From Pisaster brevispinus (taxonomy: Eukaryota; Echinodermata; Asteroidea; Forcipulatida; Asteriidae), in contig JAMKCF010000012.1 in assembly GCA_023634235.1 (NCBI GenBank), forward strand, positions 18,237,884-18,301,883: 64,000 nucleotides of DNA, written 5' to 3'. The position numbers and the translations under genes were made by a program. The notes under the pieces are model-generated. The model saw nothing but the letters and a program-made list of their open reading frames with translations. It was not told the origin of the DNA and made no database searches. Below, piece after piece: positions 39,301 through 49,559 of the stretch (its first letter is position 1; every line of letters starts with the position of its first letter).

Positions 39301-42300
39301 TTGCCATGCCAACGGCTCTCTTGTAAGACGCTGAACCCACATCAATTACCCGTTGGAGGAAAAGCATTCTTTTCTCAAGATGCTAGCCACCTGCATGTGA
39401 AATTGTACAGTCTGGTCCACCATCACATCTGCGTGAATTAAGTTAAATCCCACAAAACATGTGACTCAAATATTGACTTTGTATTCTATGTCGTCGTCTT
39501 TTTTTCCCTATTTAGGTGTGTGAAAAAAAAAATGTAGGCCTAGGAGTACTTTTTTCAATTTACTTGTTATAACCATAAAAACAAATTGTTTTTTAAACCA
39601 CTAATCTAAAGCTTCAAATGGGATTGTTCGGTAAAATAACAGGCTTTATAAAAGGTTTTATTCTTAAAACGTACTAACTTCAACTATCACTTGTTATCTA
39701 TAGCTAACTCGACATGCTCTGCCCATTGAATCAGAGAAGTATCAAGGTTTGATGACAATGTCTTACCGGCAGCCATGATAACATCAAAAGAGGTTGTGTT
39801 TCCAGTCAACTCCCCATCAGTCGTTAATTAACATGCTATATTAATCTATGGTTTACCATGAGTCAGAGTTAAATGTGATGAATCGGTGATTGCATGAACC
39901 TAACGCGGTAATACAGATCGCCTATCCGTGCAAATTGTTTGTGGACGTGTTAAATTATATTTGTCTTCATCTGGGTCAAGCCTTGCAAGCCGTGTCTAAA
40001 GTGAGGCTCGCTCAATTTTGAAAAAGCCCAAATGCATTTCCCAATGCGCATGATCGGCACGCAAAGGATTCTGGGTGAAATCCGAGTCCAAGCAAGATTA
40101 GCAGCGCGCCGTTTTTGAAGGAATGTGGTACGCCATCTATAAAACCTGGCATAATAAAATGTAAACTACAGCATGTTATTGGCAGCTTGATTTTTGTTTT
40201 GCTGTACTCGGTTTCCCGAGATGCAATGCGGTATATTTTTGAGATCGTGCTTGTGGACATGGCCTGTTGGCATCAATTTGTACACAACTACAACGAGTAC
40301 AACACATCGTTTCTGTGCGAGTTACAAAACTTATGCTAATGTTGAAATGTTTATGTTTGCCGGTCCCATGATTAACAACAAGTTATTCTTATTGACAACT
40401 AAAGGTGAATAACCTGGAATAGGAAAATAGAACCTACAGGGGCCACCACAAAGTGCTCCAGATGTCAACGCATGCTTTTATGAAAGTTTAGGTCAACATT
40501 ATAAGATGACCACAATCCAATCTTTGTTTGGTAATCATGTTATTTCATGATCTCTGATGATAGAGAGGCGTCACTCTCACGTTGCCATGACACTTAGTAA
40601 AAGCACAGTCTGCAAATTGATGTAGGCCTTCTCTTATTCACTATAATCGTAACATTAATTTGTCTGTTTTACTGAGGTTAAGAACGCAATTTCGCTAATA
40701 TCAAACACTTCATTTCCAGGCGCCATAACTCACCAGTTGAAAAAGGCCACGGTTTTTACTTGAAGGGGGGAATTTGGTACAGCACTTCAGTGTCTTTAAA
40801 TAAACTCTAGTCTATGTTTAAGAAGTTGCGACTGGCCAGAACTAGAGATCCAGGGACAGGTTTGTAATCTTGTCATCAGACTGCAAGAGTAGTGCCTGAC
40901 TGCTTGGCTGAATCTTTTCATTTGGTAAATTGTCGATCCTGAAGCAAGCGCTTCTAGACTGGGGCTTTATAAGTCACTGAGGAGACAAGTCTACTGTCTC
41001 GGAGTGGAGCACGTTGATTTACAGCGATAACATCAAATAAAATACGAGGAACAAACGCCACATGAGTGACGTATGCTAGATAAGATATCAAGAATCATAG
41101 GCGGGAGGGCCCATTGAACTTGCCAGAGATGTGTTTTTTCTAAAGAGAATAAATAGTGGCATGTTTTCCCAAGGTACGGCTCGGGAGGATATTCCAATGC
41201 CTTGCAGTGAGATCGAATTGCTTCGCAAACGTGAATACGCTCTCCCTGTCACAGCCTCAGCGAGCTTTACACGATTTCCACAACAAGAAAAACAATTAAA
41301 TAATAATAATAATAATAACATCAAACGATAAGACATCTTCAACACTTCATTCAATCTTTTTTTCCCTCGGCCCTTTCAAGTAACGGAAAATATTATTAAG
41401 AAAAATATAGGAATCTAGTGTCTTTGATATCACGCGTCAATGAGTGTATGAGTGCGTCAAGTGGAATTTTCGAGTTACAAGTCTCGGATTTTGGCAATAC
41501 ATCAAGAATATCGTATTCATCTTAAGGAAGGATGTAAAAAGCTGTTCTTAGCATCTCAGTAAGATAATGATGTGAGATTATGGCCATCATTCATAAAAGA
41601 TTCAAGTGTTTTATTGGATATTTGGTCTTGTTTGTACAATAGAAGCAACACAGCAAACAGCTACGCTACTCGGAAGACTCTCCATACGGAATGAAAAGGT
41701 CCGTTGGATGTGCATGCAGTGGCAGGTAGTATAAAGCGTGTGTTTCACGGCGATTTATAGGAAGATACAAAATAACCGATGCTTATCGTCTTGAGTAGAT
41801 ATTGAAGGTAGAGCCGGCAAGCTGAACATAGGCACGACGGTTTGTAAGATCTACCCAAGGATCTTCCCATAATCAAGGTTATTCCAACATCCGAGTATAA
41901 TCTCCAGATGGATATACTCCAGGGAAATAAAACAAACCAAGAAGTTTGACAACGTCTTATAGGAGAGTCCTACTGCGACCGACTCAAATACTGAAATTAA
42001 ATCATAAAAGAAAACTTCCCGTATTTCCTTCAAACGCACGATGTCGTATTTTGATATATAACCGCATAGCACGTGCCACACCTCTCAATGCATCATCTTT
42101 ATTTTGCAGTTGAAATTATAAAGTTTTTAAATTCTTTTCGGTCGTACCAGATGTTGTTACCAGGGAATTACAGGTAAATTACTGATAAACAATCATGTGC
42201 GGCTGCTACCCAAATTATCAAGATTACTGTGTGGGATGAAACAATAACAGTTTATGAGAAAATTAAATAAGTTTAACCTAAGCTGTTTTACATGTGGGAA

Positions 42301-44898
42301 AAAGTCACTATGAAAACTAAAATGTTATTGTTGTTATTGTTATTATATAGTTCTGGTAAAGACAACAAGGTATCCCCAAAGTGATTGTAGCACTATAGCC
42401 CGTAGGGCAGAAGTTGCCAATATTTAGAGAAGGAGATGAAGAAAACACCTGTGGGAAAAAAATGCCAACAGAGGAAAACCCACGCAATCAAGTAGGCACT
42501 GAATACCAAATCCGCATGCACGGCTCCGGTCTGGGATTCGAACCGGGCTCCACAGATAAGAACGGAAGGGAAGAAACCACTGAGCCAACTTAAATTCCCT
42601 TTATTGATATATACATTTATATTTTTAGATGCGGTTTGTTGTGACTAATTTTTCTTCGAGAGTGACTTTTAAATCTAAGCCCAATGTGCCCTTGGACATA
42701 CCTGAGGGCATGTTCAGGGTATCTTCCTGGAGGCAAAGATAAAAAGATCAAGTCAGTATAGTCAGTCAAGACGTGTCTTCTATCATTCTTAAGAGCATAA
42801 TCTCCCAAGATGAACTAGAAAGTCAAACACTCGACATATTTACTCTCACGAATTTGAAGTGACTAGTTTGGGGTAGTAGGTGGAGGGATATTTTGCCAAT
42901 GGAGAAGATGGTACGTGTCGTTTACATTTCAACACGTATTTACACCACGGACGGATCTATCATTGTTACCGAAGTACATCTATAATCAAATTAAGAAAAC
43001 TGAATCTTACGTCTGGACTCCCTCATCCGTCACTAAAAGTAGCTAATTATTATAAAATGTATTTGTAATCCTTAAGTGAAGATTTGCAAGCTCTGAGGCT
43101 CCCTTTTTCTGTCATGAGCGTTAGTTTTTTTAATCTAATTATGGTAATGATAATTCGTTCAGCTGGAGGATGCTGTGCATCATTTCCAGCAACTTATCGT
43201 CGACACTTCCCATCCCACCCTCGTCAATTGTAATTCTTTATTCTGATCAATAATGGTCGCCCACATACATTCAGATAATTGTCATGCCATGAGAAATACT
43301 AAAGTCAATACATAAAGATACGCGTCGCTGACGAGTGTTAAACAAAAATGCTTGAATACCAAGTGTTTTGCTACCCACTCAATTAAAAACAGATGAGTAG
43401 GGGAGTAGGGGAGATGGCCTTAGCTTTCGATCCAGACCGGACCTTCGTCAGAGGCATAAACAAGAACAAACACAAACATATCCATTTATAGCAAAAAGAG
43501 GAGCAAAGGATTAAGGGAGAGTATCCAGGAAAAAGTGGGAAAATATAGCCAATCAGAATTGTAAATTTACTGGCTAAGGACCAATCAGAGTGAAGAGGTG
43601 AGGACAAAGGATGGTCAGTGTGAAAGGCTGGATCACTGGACCATAAAGGTGGTACTGCATTGTAAGTATTACAATGCGGGAAGCATGATAGGGTAGGATT
43701 AGAGGGCAAGCCACTTAAGAAAATGCAACTAACAATAGGAGGCAAGATCAAAGTAATTATAGAATAAAAGAATCAGTGTAAGAAGTTAAAACTAAGCAAG
43801 AGGAACCTGCAGAGAGAGAGCAGGTTATTAATTCCTCTGCAGAGGGATAGGTCTATTTTGTATCAATGAAGTAAGCAAGAGAAAAAGCGTAAAAATAGAC
43901 TAGTGGAGAGAACTTGTTATTTACAGTTATTGTATTTATTTTATATCGAAGAAAAAAACAAGCAAAGGTGGAAGGAGTGTGATGGGAATTTATTTAACAC
44001 CAGTGTTTACGTTGAGTCCAAAGGGTTGGACTGTCTTGAGTTGGTGAATCCAGTGTGATTCTCTGAGTTTGCGGTGTGTGTCGTGACCATTGCAAGCCTC
44101 AATCACGATGAGTTCAACATCTTTGACGCTGTGATTAAGGCTGTTGAAGTGGATGGAGACGGGGTACAGTTTCTTGGTCTTTATGGAAGAGACATGGTTT
44201 GCAAAGCGAAGACTGAGTTTGGTCTTAGTCTCTCCCACATACTGTAGTCCACATCTTTTACAAGATATAACGTAGACCACATTGGGTGTGCTACATAGGG
44301 AGTCGGTCTTGATAATGTAAGAAGAGCCAGTGCTATGACTCTTCACTTCCAGTGCAGGTTTGATGTAGAGACAGGTTCTACATTTAGAGCGGGTACACTT
44401 GTGACAACCCTGTATCTCTGTTAGTGGTGGTGTTTGGCCTGTACCTGGGGGGGAGTTTGGCCCTGACTAGAATGTCTCCCAGGTTTTTAGGGCGGCGGAA
44501 AGCAACCATGGGGTTATCAGGGATTGCTGAGCGCAACCTCTTAGATGTATGGAGAATATCCATTCTACCATTGAGGATTGAGGAGAGTTTGGGTAGTTTA
44601 GGGTGGTAGGTGGTGACCAGGGCAACTCTATTGGTCGGGACTTTTCTGGACCCCTTGTTGGCCAAAAGAGTATGGCGTGGTATACTGAGGGCCTTGTTGA
44701 TGGCAAGTTGAACCCTGCGTTCGCTGTGACCTCTAGAAACAAGGTGTTTCCTGAGGTCCGATGAGCGCCTTTTGTATAGGGTATATTTGGAGCAGATACG
44801 TCTTATGTGCAAGGCCTGACTGTAAGCTATTACCTTCTTACAGTGACTGGGGTGGCAACTGTTGGAGAGAAGGTACTGGTGGGTGTCAGTGGGTTTGC

Positions 44899-44929
<31 letters not shown>

Positions 44930-47259
44930 ACCCCCTTAGCCTGCGGGCTATGGTATCTATTGGAGCTTTATGAACAAAATTGAAGTAGGTAACGATTTTG
45001 GCGTTATAAAAAAAAACATCTAAAGGTAGTTTTGTATAGTTAACGGCCCTTTTCATCGATGACGAATTAAAACATGTTTTTGACCCGTGACAGTTTGAAA
45101 TATTTGACAAGTGGAAAGCAATTATAAAACTTAATGATCATTAGGTCCATGTCTAACTTTTATATTCCCAAATGAGTCGACAATAATTGCCCATTAAAAC
45201 AAGTAAGCGAATTCGTGTAAAAATGTGATGATATTTTCCTTATTTGAGCTTCAGGATGTCCTTGGGCGACTGTACTGATACCATTTTAAAAGAAGAATGA
45301 TTAAATTGAAAACCTCTCAGTAGGACAGACATTTCTACAAAGATTACCAACGATAAACCTTGTCTTGATTCATAGAGAATACAGGATACCAGTGACGACT
45401 GTTATCACAATATCACACACTACCTTAATTCGAAAGAGTAGAAAAAAAGACAGATGCAGTTTCGTGAACATTACACACGCTGCCCTTTACTTTAAGTCCA
45501 TGTAGTTTCCTTCAATTTGCTGACATCGGCGATTCTCTCTTTATGTTTTAATTCTCTTTACTTTAGGCAATGACTAACATTGTGCACACTCAGCACTGAC
45601 CAAGATAGAAGTCATGACAAAATCTCTCAAACGTCTTATCATCTGACAATTACGTGAGACGAAGACTTCAAATTTGTTGCAGCCAAATCTCGAATTAAAA
45701 TAAGCACAACTGTAAGAGAATATATCTTATATTAAACATATTTCTTTCTCCACAAAAACAAAATTTTTCCTGATCATATTACGTCATGACTGCTCAAATC
45801 TTAGAGCAAATCAAGTGAATTCCTTCCTATTAATATTTCTGCGTCTTACATCATCTTAAAGAATCCGGTTATTTTGTGTATGGAATTGAATTTAGATACG
45901 AAGGAGTGCACTCAAATTGTATCATCAAGAAAAACATACGACAAGCAGAAAACATCTTCAACAAGAAATCGATTCCGCATCAAAAAGATGGGTTTTAAAA
46001 TGTCTGCCTCTCAAAAAAGCCCACACTGAATTGATATTATTTGAACCCAAAATGAACTAAGCTAGTTACTTCAAGCAAAACAAGGATTGTTATTCGGGTT
46101 ATCAATCCTGTTGGTTAAAATTCTAAACATCCAAGAGAACTTCATAAACATGCAACGATACAAAAAGGGGAAATGGCCACTCTTTTCTTATTTTTCTCAG
46201 AGAACGCCCAAGTAAATACCGAAAAAGAAAAGAAAAAAATTGACCATCAAACCACCCTCCTCCTCTCTCTCCCTGCTTCCGCTTTCTCATAGTAAATGTC
46301 TTACAACAGAATGCACTTTCATTTCTTTGGATACGAGTAAGACGGGCATAAGATACACAATGGGATCCGTTCCTATTCTTACCAATACATGTCGTGTGTA
46401 GAATAAAGAGTCGATGCTGGCGGGATGCTTTATAACACTGCATCTTTGGATACTTGTGCATTACTAAAAGCACGTTTGGTTGAAATCTTTTCAATAAATT
46501 AGTTGACTTATTTTTATGCCGGAGATTTATAAAATGTTTACGACAGCCCAAGTTGTTGACTTGGTTTATAGAAAAGTTCAAAGATGTAGCTGAGTTCTGA
46601 CAAAGGTTATGTAGTAGCTTAGTTCCCGTAAGATTCCAAGGTTCATTTGGTTCTTACAACATTGTAAAGGTAACCGTGTTCAGATAAAGGTTGCGGTATT
46701 TTGTAACTTAGTTCCCGTAAGATTCCGAGGTTTGCTTGGTTCTTACAAAAATCCAAAGGTATAACCGTTTTCTGGCAAAGGTTTGGGTATTTTGTAACCT
46801 AATTCCCGTAAGATTTCAGGGTTTACATGGTTCATACAAAACTTCAAAAATAGCAGAGTTCTCAGATTGTTTTATACCTTAGTTTCCTAAAGATTCTAAG
46901 GGTAGCTTGATTCTTACAAAACTCCATATGTAACAATCTTACAAAGATTGTTCCATAACTTACTTCCCACTTCATTCTAGATTAGCATGAGTCCTCCAAA
47001 TATCCACCAGAAAACCTTTGGTTCTGACAAAGTATAGTTTGTTTCTGATGGAAATCGGATTTATTTTGTGGACAGTTCCTTTGATATCTACAAAATGTTA
47101 ACCCTGTCATTGATCTGTTTTCCCAATTGTCTCTCTTTTTTGCAGCAAGGAGAAACGACAATAACGCTACGGGAGATGCTGGTAGACATGAGAGACTACT
47201 GCAGTTTCCTCTTGAAGCTACTTGACAACGTTCGGTTGGCTCAAACTGAAAGAAAATGA
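24532..47259 (+). CDS. CRZ: Corazonin-type neuropeptide precursor (two coding exons, 24532-24717 joined to 47146-47259)
   Basis: This secreted prohormone is processed in neurons to an amidated corazonin-type peptide that signals through a corazonin/GnRH-family GPCR. In starfish the peptide is known as a muscle-contracting neuropeptide. The joined frame gives 99 residues. Residues 1-23 are a signal peptide with a hydrophobic core IYLALVLGSLV. Residues 24-38 are HNTFTMGGQNRWKAG, then Gly39 (amide donor) and Lys40-Arg41 (convertase site). The remaining 58 residues are an acidic linker and an amphipathic C-terminal region with one Cys. The start is the ATG at 24532, because an in-frame TAG lies at 24502. 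Both exons meet in phase 0 at consensus sites (CAG/gtaagt; tttttttgcag-type acceptor). The identity of the hormone is from memory of starfish corazonin. The single 22.4-kb intron is inferred, and an extra phase-0 exon inside it cannot be excluded. Confidence 0.9.
24718..27328 (+). other. Corazonin intron 2, 5' part: no gene seen
   Basis: This is AT-rich intronic sequence between the hormone exon and the first transposon end. I see no gene, no RNA gene and no clear repeat apart from a short AAAC/AAAT tract near 26460-26485. Confidence 0.4.
27664..30566 (-). mobile_element. 2.9-kb nonautonomous transposon with CACTG ends, copy 2 (inverted)
   Basis: It begins CACTGTTAAAAG after TA (27662-27663) and ends TTTTTTACAGTG before TA (30567-30568). 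Reverse-complemented, 27664-28748 and 30026-30566 match copy 1 at 9777-11802 with only scattered substitutions and short indels. The middle, 28749-30025, replaces copy 1's 400-bp unique part and contains a five-unit 165-bp satellite. The two copies are therefore deletion derivatives of a longer parent or have swapped centres. Confidence 0.75.
29239..30050. repeat. 165-bp satellite array, about five units, inside transposon copy 2
   Basis: Units start with TGTCTAG at 29239, 29405, 29571, 29735 and 29900 (periods 164-166). All contain GAATTTCAAGCAG and ATGCGACAATTCATG. The array ends against the shared transposon block; copy 1 has only a partial match to the unit's end. Unit-to-unit identity is high, indicating recent expansion. 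Confidence 0.85.
31060..31187 (-). CDS. SAM-domain gene, exon 2 (C-terminal half of domain)
   Basis: A pyrimidine-rich acceptor (cttgtttttcttttag; AG at 31189-31188) opens 42 codons that join exon 1 in phase 1 and end in TGA at 31060-31062. The encoded ENDIDSSALELLDDDCIKDL, then IPKNG, follows the standard SAM pattern (I/L-D-x-x-x-L-x-x-L-x-x-x-D-x-x-x-L-I-P-K-x-G). After IPKNG the sequence departs from the usual GPR-x-KFL helix, so the 65-residue product looks truncated or is missing a further exon. Both exons lie between a nested DNA transposon (end at 30566) and a CACTCTAA-type transposon end at 32469. Confidence 0.55.
31255..31475. repeat. A-rich AAAT/AAATAA low-complexity tract
   Basis: Irregular AAATAAAAAT repeats over about 220 bp lie in the intron between the SAM exons. 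They may derive from poly-A tails or simple slippage. Confidence 0.7.
32081..32150 (-). CDS. SAM-domain gene, exon 1
   Basis: On the minus strand an ATG in a strong context (ACAACATGGCGG) at 32150 opens 23 codons plus one base before the donor gtaatt (32080 downward). The peptide starts MADAGVVNKLRQWDLESLIP and ends RFE. It is the first helix and linker of a sterile alpha motif: conserved Trp, then a short gap and a FEENDID-type segment completed by the next exon. The upstream minus-strand sequence (about 32151-32200) is the most CpG-rich spot nearby and has a CACGTG E-box, consistent with a promoter. SAM domains mediate protein-protein or RNA contacts; the specific role is unknown. Confidence 0.55.
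32472..34506. other. Intron 2 of corazonin, no gene seen
   Basis: Apart from the TTTC microsatellite it holds unremarkable AT-rich DNA and a GC-richer patch at 33720-33840 with paired GGCGTCTAGTGG and AGTGCCCCC words that may belong to an old repeat. Confidence 0.4.
33311..33350 (+). repeat. (TTTC)n microsatellite
   Basis: About nine uninterrupted TTTC units. Confidence 0.95.
34507..34716. repeat. 42-bp minisatellite, exactly five units
   Basis: Five 42-bp units start at 34507, 34549, 34591, 34633 and 34675, differing at one base (unit 2 has ATCCCC for AACCCC). Units contain CCATGCCAGAAACACCGGGG. The 14-codon periodicity makes five open frames on both strands; none is a gene. Near-identity means recent expansion. 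Confidence 0.92.
36351..36543. mobile_element. CAGGGCCCAA-ended MITE, copy 1
   Basis: The left end CAGGGCCCAACTTAACAG, with CTGCTTAA just inside, faces a right end carrying CTTAAGCAG, then TCTATGAGGTTGGGC. A second copy with better-kept ends is at 56191-56477. Internal words such as TTTTCGTGC recur in both. No coding capacity. Confidence 0.65.
36544..42360. other. Intron 2 of corazonin, mostly unassigned
   Basis: No named gene. The 147-codon minus frame at 37847-37404 has a Cys-poor, transmembrane-like composition typical of AT-rich noncoding DNA. A minus-strand segment 39104-38931 looks like a terminal exon candidate and is listed among the findings. Confidence 0.4.
42361..42594 (-). mobile_element. 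tRNA-derived SINE (second family)
   Basis: On the minus strand the A box TGGCTCAGTGG (42587-42577) and B box GGTTCGAATCC (42544-42534) stand at tRNA-like spacing. A body follows with a cluster of conserved-looking words (GGGTTTTCCTC, CTCCTTCTCTAAATATTGG, CTACGGGCTATAG). The latter resembles tails of widespread marine-invertebrate SINEs. No encoded protein. The 3' end near 42361 is approximate. Confidence 0.65.
43417..43455 (-). ncRNA. Hammerhead-type ribozyme core, Penelope-associated
   Basis: Reading minus-strand: GCCU, the box CUGACGA (43451-43445), a stem II formed by GGUCC with GGAUC around a GGUCU loop, the box GAAA (43428-43425), then GCUA and AGGC. GCCU and AGGC can form stem I, and UA sits where the cleavage-site UH is expected, with an almost absent stem III. 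Penelope-like elements are documented to encode hammerheads with very short stem III. There is one extra A between CUGACGA and stem II. Cleavage has not been shown. Confidence 0.5.
43482..43585 (-). promoter_or_regulatory. Promoter-like boxes in the 3' terminal repeat of the Penelope-like element
   Basis: On the minus strand two inverted CCAAT boxes (forward CCAAT at 43581-43585 and 43549-43553) precede TATAAATGG (43490-43482). Transcription would then start about 25-35 bases downstream, immediately before the ribozyme-like core at 43455. Penelope-like pseudo-LTRs are known to carry such promoter and ribozyme arrangements; activity here is inferred. Confidence 0.5.
43990..44425 (-). pseudogene. 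Penelope-like element CxxC linker and GIY-YIG endonuclease
   Basis: In the frame shifted by one base from the RT fragment, a Cys-rich linker (CHKC, then KCRTC, at 44406-44371) precedes a GIY-YIG nuclease domain. The nuclease motif shows as NVVYVISCKRCGLQYVGET, with R in LSLRFANH, a later SIHFN/NH pair, and catalytic-type Glu in RESHWIHQLKT; the end is PFGLNVNTG. Order RT, zinc linker, GIY-YIG is diagnostic of endonuclease-containing Penelope-like elements. The nuclease nicks target DNA to prime insertion. The domain itself has no internal stop; the frameshift at about 44410-44425 separates it from the RT. Confidence 0.85.
44384..44896 (-). pseudogene. Penelope-like element reverse transcriptase, C-terminal (thumb) fragment
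   Basis: The frame reads minus-strand from about 44896 and is cut at its 5' side by a (TA)n tract. Recognisable Penelope-like RT thumb motifs appear in order: KPTDTHQYL, SCHPSHCKK, then YSQALHIRRICSKYT, then LVTTYHPKLPKLSSIL, then AFRRPKNLGDILVRAKLPP. The catalytic palm motifs are absent, lost by truncation. After PPRYRP the frame slips by one base and stops at 44384. The in-phase continuation is the neighbouring frame, with the CxxC linker and GIY-YIG domain. It is a dead 5'-truncated copy. Confidence 0.85.
44899..44925. repeat. (TA)n microsatellite at the 5' break of the Penelope-like element
   Basis: A perfect 27-base TA run abuts the truncation point of the retroelement, so it may mark the integration target. 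Confidence 0.95.
44926..46599. other. Intron 2 of corazonin, no gene seen
   Basis: AT-rich. A very strong acceptor at 45565-45566 is followed by only ten codons. The 152-codon minus frame at 46581-46123 has low-complexity basic stretches and no family signature. Confidence 0.4.
46600..47040. repeat. Degenerate tandem repeat before corazonin exon 3, about five units
   Basis: Units of about 80-91 bp carry TTAGTTCCCGTAAGATTC, then TTGGTTCTTACAAAA and an AAAGGT word, at 46622, 46711, 46802, 46882 and 46963. Divergence increases toward exon 3. It ends about 100 bp upstream of the exon 3 acceptor. Confidence 0.75.
47146..47259 (+). other. CRZ: Corazonin exon 3: C-terminal part of precursor
   Basis: A strong acceptor (tctctcttttttgcag, AG at 47144-47145) opens a 37-codon phase-0 frame ending TGA at 47257-47259. 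It encodes residues 63-99: QGETTITLREML, a charged amphipathic helix with one Cys (RDYCSFLLKLLDN) and a basic end QTERK. GnRH/AKH/corazonin-type precursors commonly have such a poorly conserved associated peptide. Assignment to corazonin rests on phase, strand, splice-site quality and amphipathic character, not on remembered sequence. The 3'UTR could end after ATTAAA (47691-47696) or AATAAA (47842-47847). Confidence 0.65.
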
Positions 47260-47865
47260 CACTTCTAAGATGAAATCAGACGCCAGACTCCTACCACGTC
47301 TATCTTTGTCTATCTTACGAAATAGAGGAGGCTGTGCACAGGCATGAATGCAGGACCTTATTACGAGGGAGACCGTGATGGGCAGTTCCGATTCTCTACT
47401 TTAGCGTATAGTGACGTCATTCCGCAGGATAAACAAAGATGGATGCAAATCGACTGAGAAAGAACACCCTTGTGCTTGGGGTTACTTTCCTTCACACAGC
47501 GACTGTGAAATTAAACAAGACAACTGGAAAGTGAAAACGACAAACTTGTATATTTTCAGAATAGTACATCAGCCTCCCTTCGATTGTGTTTTTTAGTGTG
47601 TACGCGGGAGTCCTTTCTGCGCGCCTATTCTCCAATGTAAAAACCCTTTGACCGCACGTCTACTAAAAATTGGCATTCCTAACAATCTTTATTAAATTAT
47701 TCCCGCCGACATTTTCGACGGTCCGTTTTTTTTCAAAACACCCGTCATTATTTTCGAACACGTGGGGGTTGAAGCGTTATTAAGAAAAACAGTTTTCTTA
47801 AAATAACCGATAGAATTATTTCCCCAGCCACTTGACGTTGAAATAAACAAGTACCCTAATACCAA
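47260..47865 (+). other. CRZ: Probable corazonin 3'UTR
   Basis: This is noncoding sequence after the corazonin stop, holding two candidate polyadenylation signals, ATTAAA at 47691-47696 and AATAAA at 47842-47847. A perfect CRE-type octamer TGACGTCA occurs at 47412-47419. Short open frames here (47411-47596 plus strand, 47692-47907 minus strand) have no recognisable content. The end is uncertain. Confidence 0.35.
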
Positions 47866-49559
47866 ATTCATTGAGTTCATCGTGATTGTTCCATTTCTGA
47901 CCATCATATAAGAAAAAACTCATATATTTTTTAATTTCACAATTTTTTTTTTAAATGTGTTACATTTTAAAAGCTACAAACTAAACCAGTTAAATTCTTG
48001 AAAAAGCTTGAGCTATAACGAATATCCCCAGGAACCTGCCAGGGCAGTGAAGTGAGACCCATTGGGAGTGAGATTCCCATACAAATATGTAGTCTGAGTC
48101 CATTACCCAAATGAAAACCAGGTTCCCCAAAAGTCCATGTTTTGATCCAACGCTTACCAACCTCGGGTGTAATCATGGAAACAACTTTAGTTTTTAATAT
48201 AAGACAGTTATGAAATTTGTTGAAAAAATGTAGTTTTTTGACAGGATTGTGCACTTGGCAATCTCTAATGACTGACTGTTGTAAAGTAATAGATGTTTAA
48301 TTTCTGTTCACATAATTACTCTTATTTTGTTTGTTTAGAATTAGTACAACACTGGAGATAATCTTGTAGTGTAATTGAAATAATCTCAGCAAAGTTCATG
48401 TTGACTGGTTGAGAATGATTGTAGCTGGGCCATTCTTTTAATAAATGCTTCGTTTAGAATAAATCAAGCACCCGCGGACCCCTTGAGCAAACTTAAGGTT
48501 TGTTCACGTAAATGAAAGTATGTTTCATCACAAGTAGTTTCTATGTTAGTTAACCTTGGGAAAAGCAAAACTCAGTCCAAACGTGAACTGGTTTATCATT
48601 TGAGTCGAAAATTATAAGTAAATCCAGCAACGTAAACAACAGAAATGATTGGTTCGCCATGGCTATCGCCACCGGGTGATTACAGTAACTACTACTTGCT
48701 AGATGCGCTCAATGAAAAGAAATTTAATATTTACAAATTGAAAACTAGCAGTCAAAACAAACTTCGTGCCGCCATTTTGACTGCTTCATTATTTGAATAC
48801 ATGGAATATGTATTCAATATGCAAACGAGGCTAAGGTTTATGTCTTGTATACTCTCATAAGGAAACGGTAAGAGTGTGGGATGTTTCTCATACAACCCTA
48901 TGTTTGCAACTAACATATACTCGAGGGTATACGAGAGAAATAAGACGTCCAAATTAAAATTGCTTTTTTGTTGGATGTTTCTTTAAGAAAATGTTTTGAC
49001 GACTAAAATAGCTCAGTAACAACCAATGGCGATTACTCCATCACATTGGTCATATTTTCACTACGTTGTGGTGAAGGCTCTACCTTTTATGGTCAGCCTT
49101 CGGCATATTTACGATAAGTTGTTGTTTCAACTATTTCTGAAGACGTGTAATAAAGGTTGGCTCAAGGCAGTTCAGAGATAATACAAAAATATCGGCTCGT
49201 ACTAGTCCCAGAAACGTTATATAAAACATATAAAATCTCTATTATTTATCAGTTACGGGAGAAAACCAAGTACGACTATTGATTTTCTTTTTCTTTTCCA
49301 AGAAAACAAAAACAAAAAAACGACAAACTACAACTTGTAATAGACATGCCTCTTACAGTGGATTCCATTGAATTTATTCCAAAAAAGTATTAATTACAAA
49401 GCAGAGGTGGGTCTGGACTCAATTTTACCTACAGGATCATTTACATACCGGTAACAACATCAACCAATGAACACATTTTATTAGGTTACTCGTAATATTT
49501 ATATAAAACAAATCGGCAAGAAACCATTTCCAGTTCCATTGTGTGTTCTATGAATGGGA

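Larger units (their letters stand above)
43417..44898 (-). mobile_element. 5'-truncated Penelope-like retroelement
   Basis: The minus-strand element comprises an RT thumb fragment, GIY-YIG domain, about 530 bases of 3' noncoding sequence, promoter-like boxes and a hammerhead-like core at its far 3' end. The 5' side abuts a perfect (TA)n microsatellite at 44899-44925. It lies inside the long corazonin intron, antisense to the gene. The 3' boundary is uncertain and may extend a little below 43417. Confidence 0.8.

Noticed and set aside
43383..43751. 122-codon minus-strand frame
   Set aside because: Lies in the 3' noncoding region of the Penelope-like element, across its promoter and ribozyme core.
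46123..46581. 152-codon minus-strand frame
   Set aside because: Low-complexity basic and Phe-rich stretches; no family signature.
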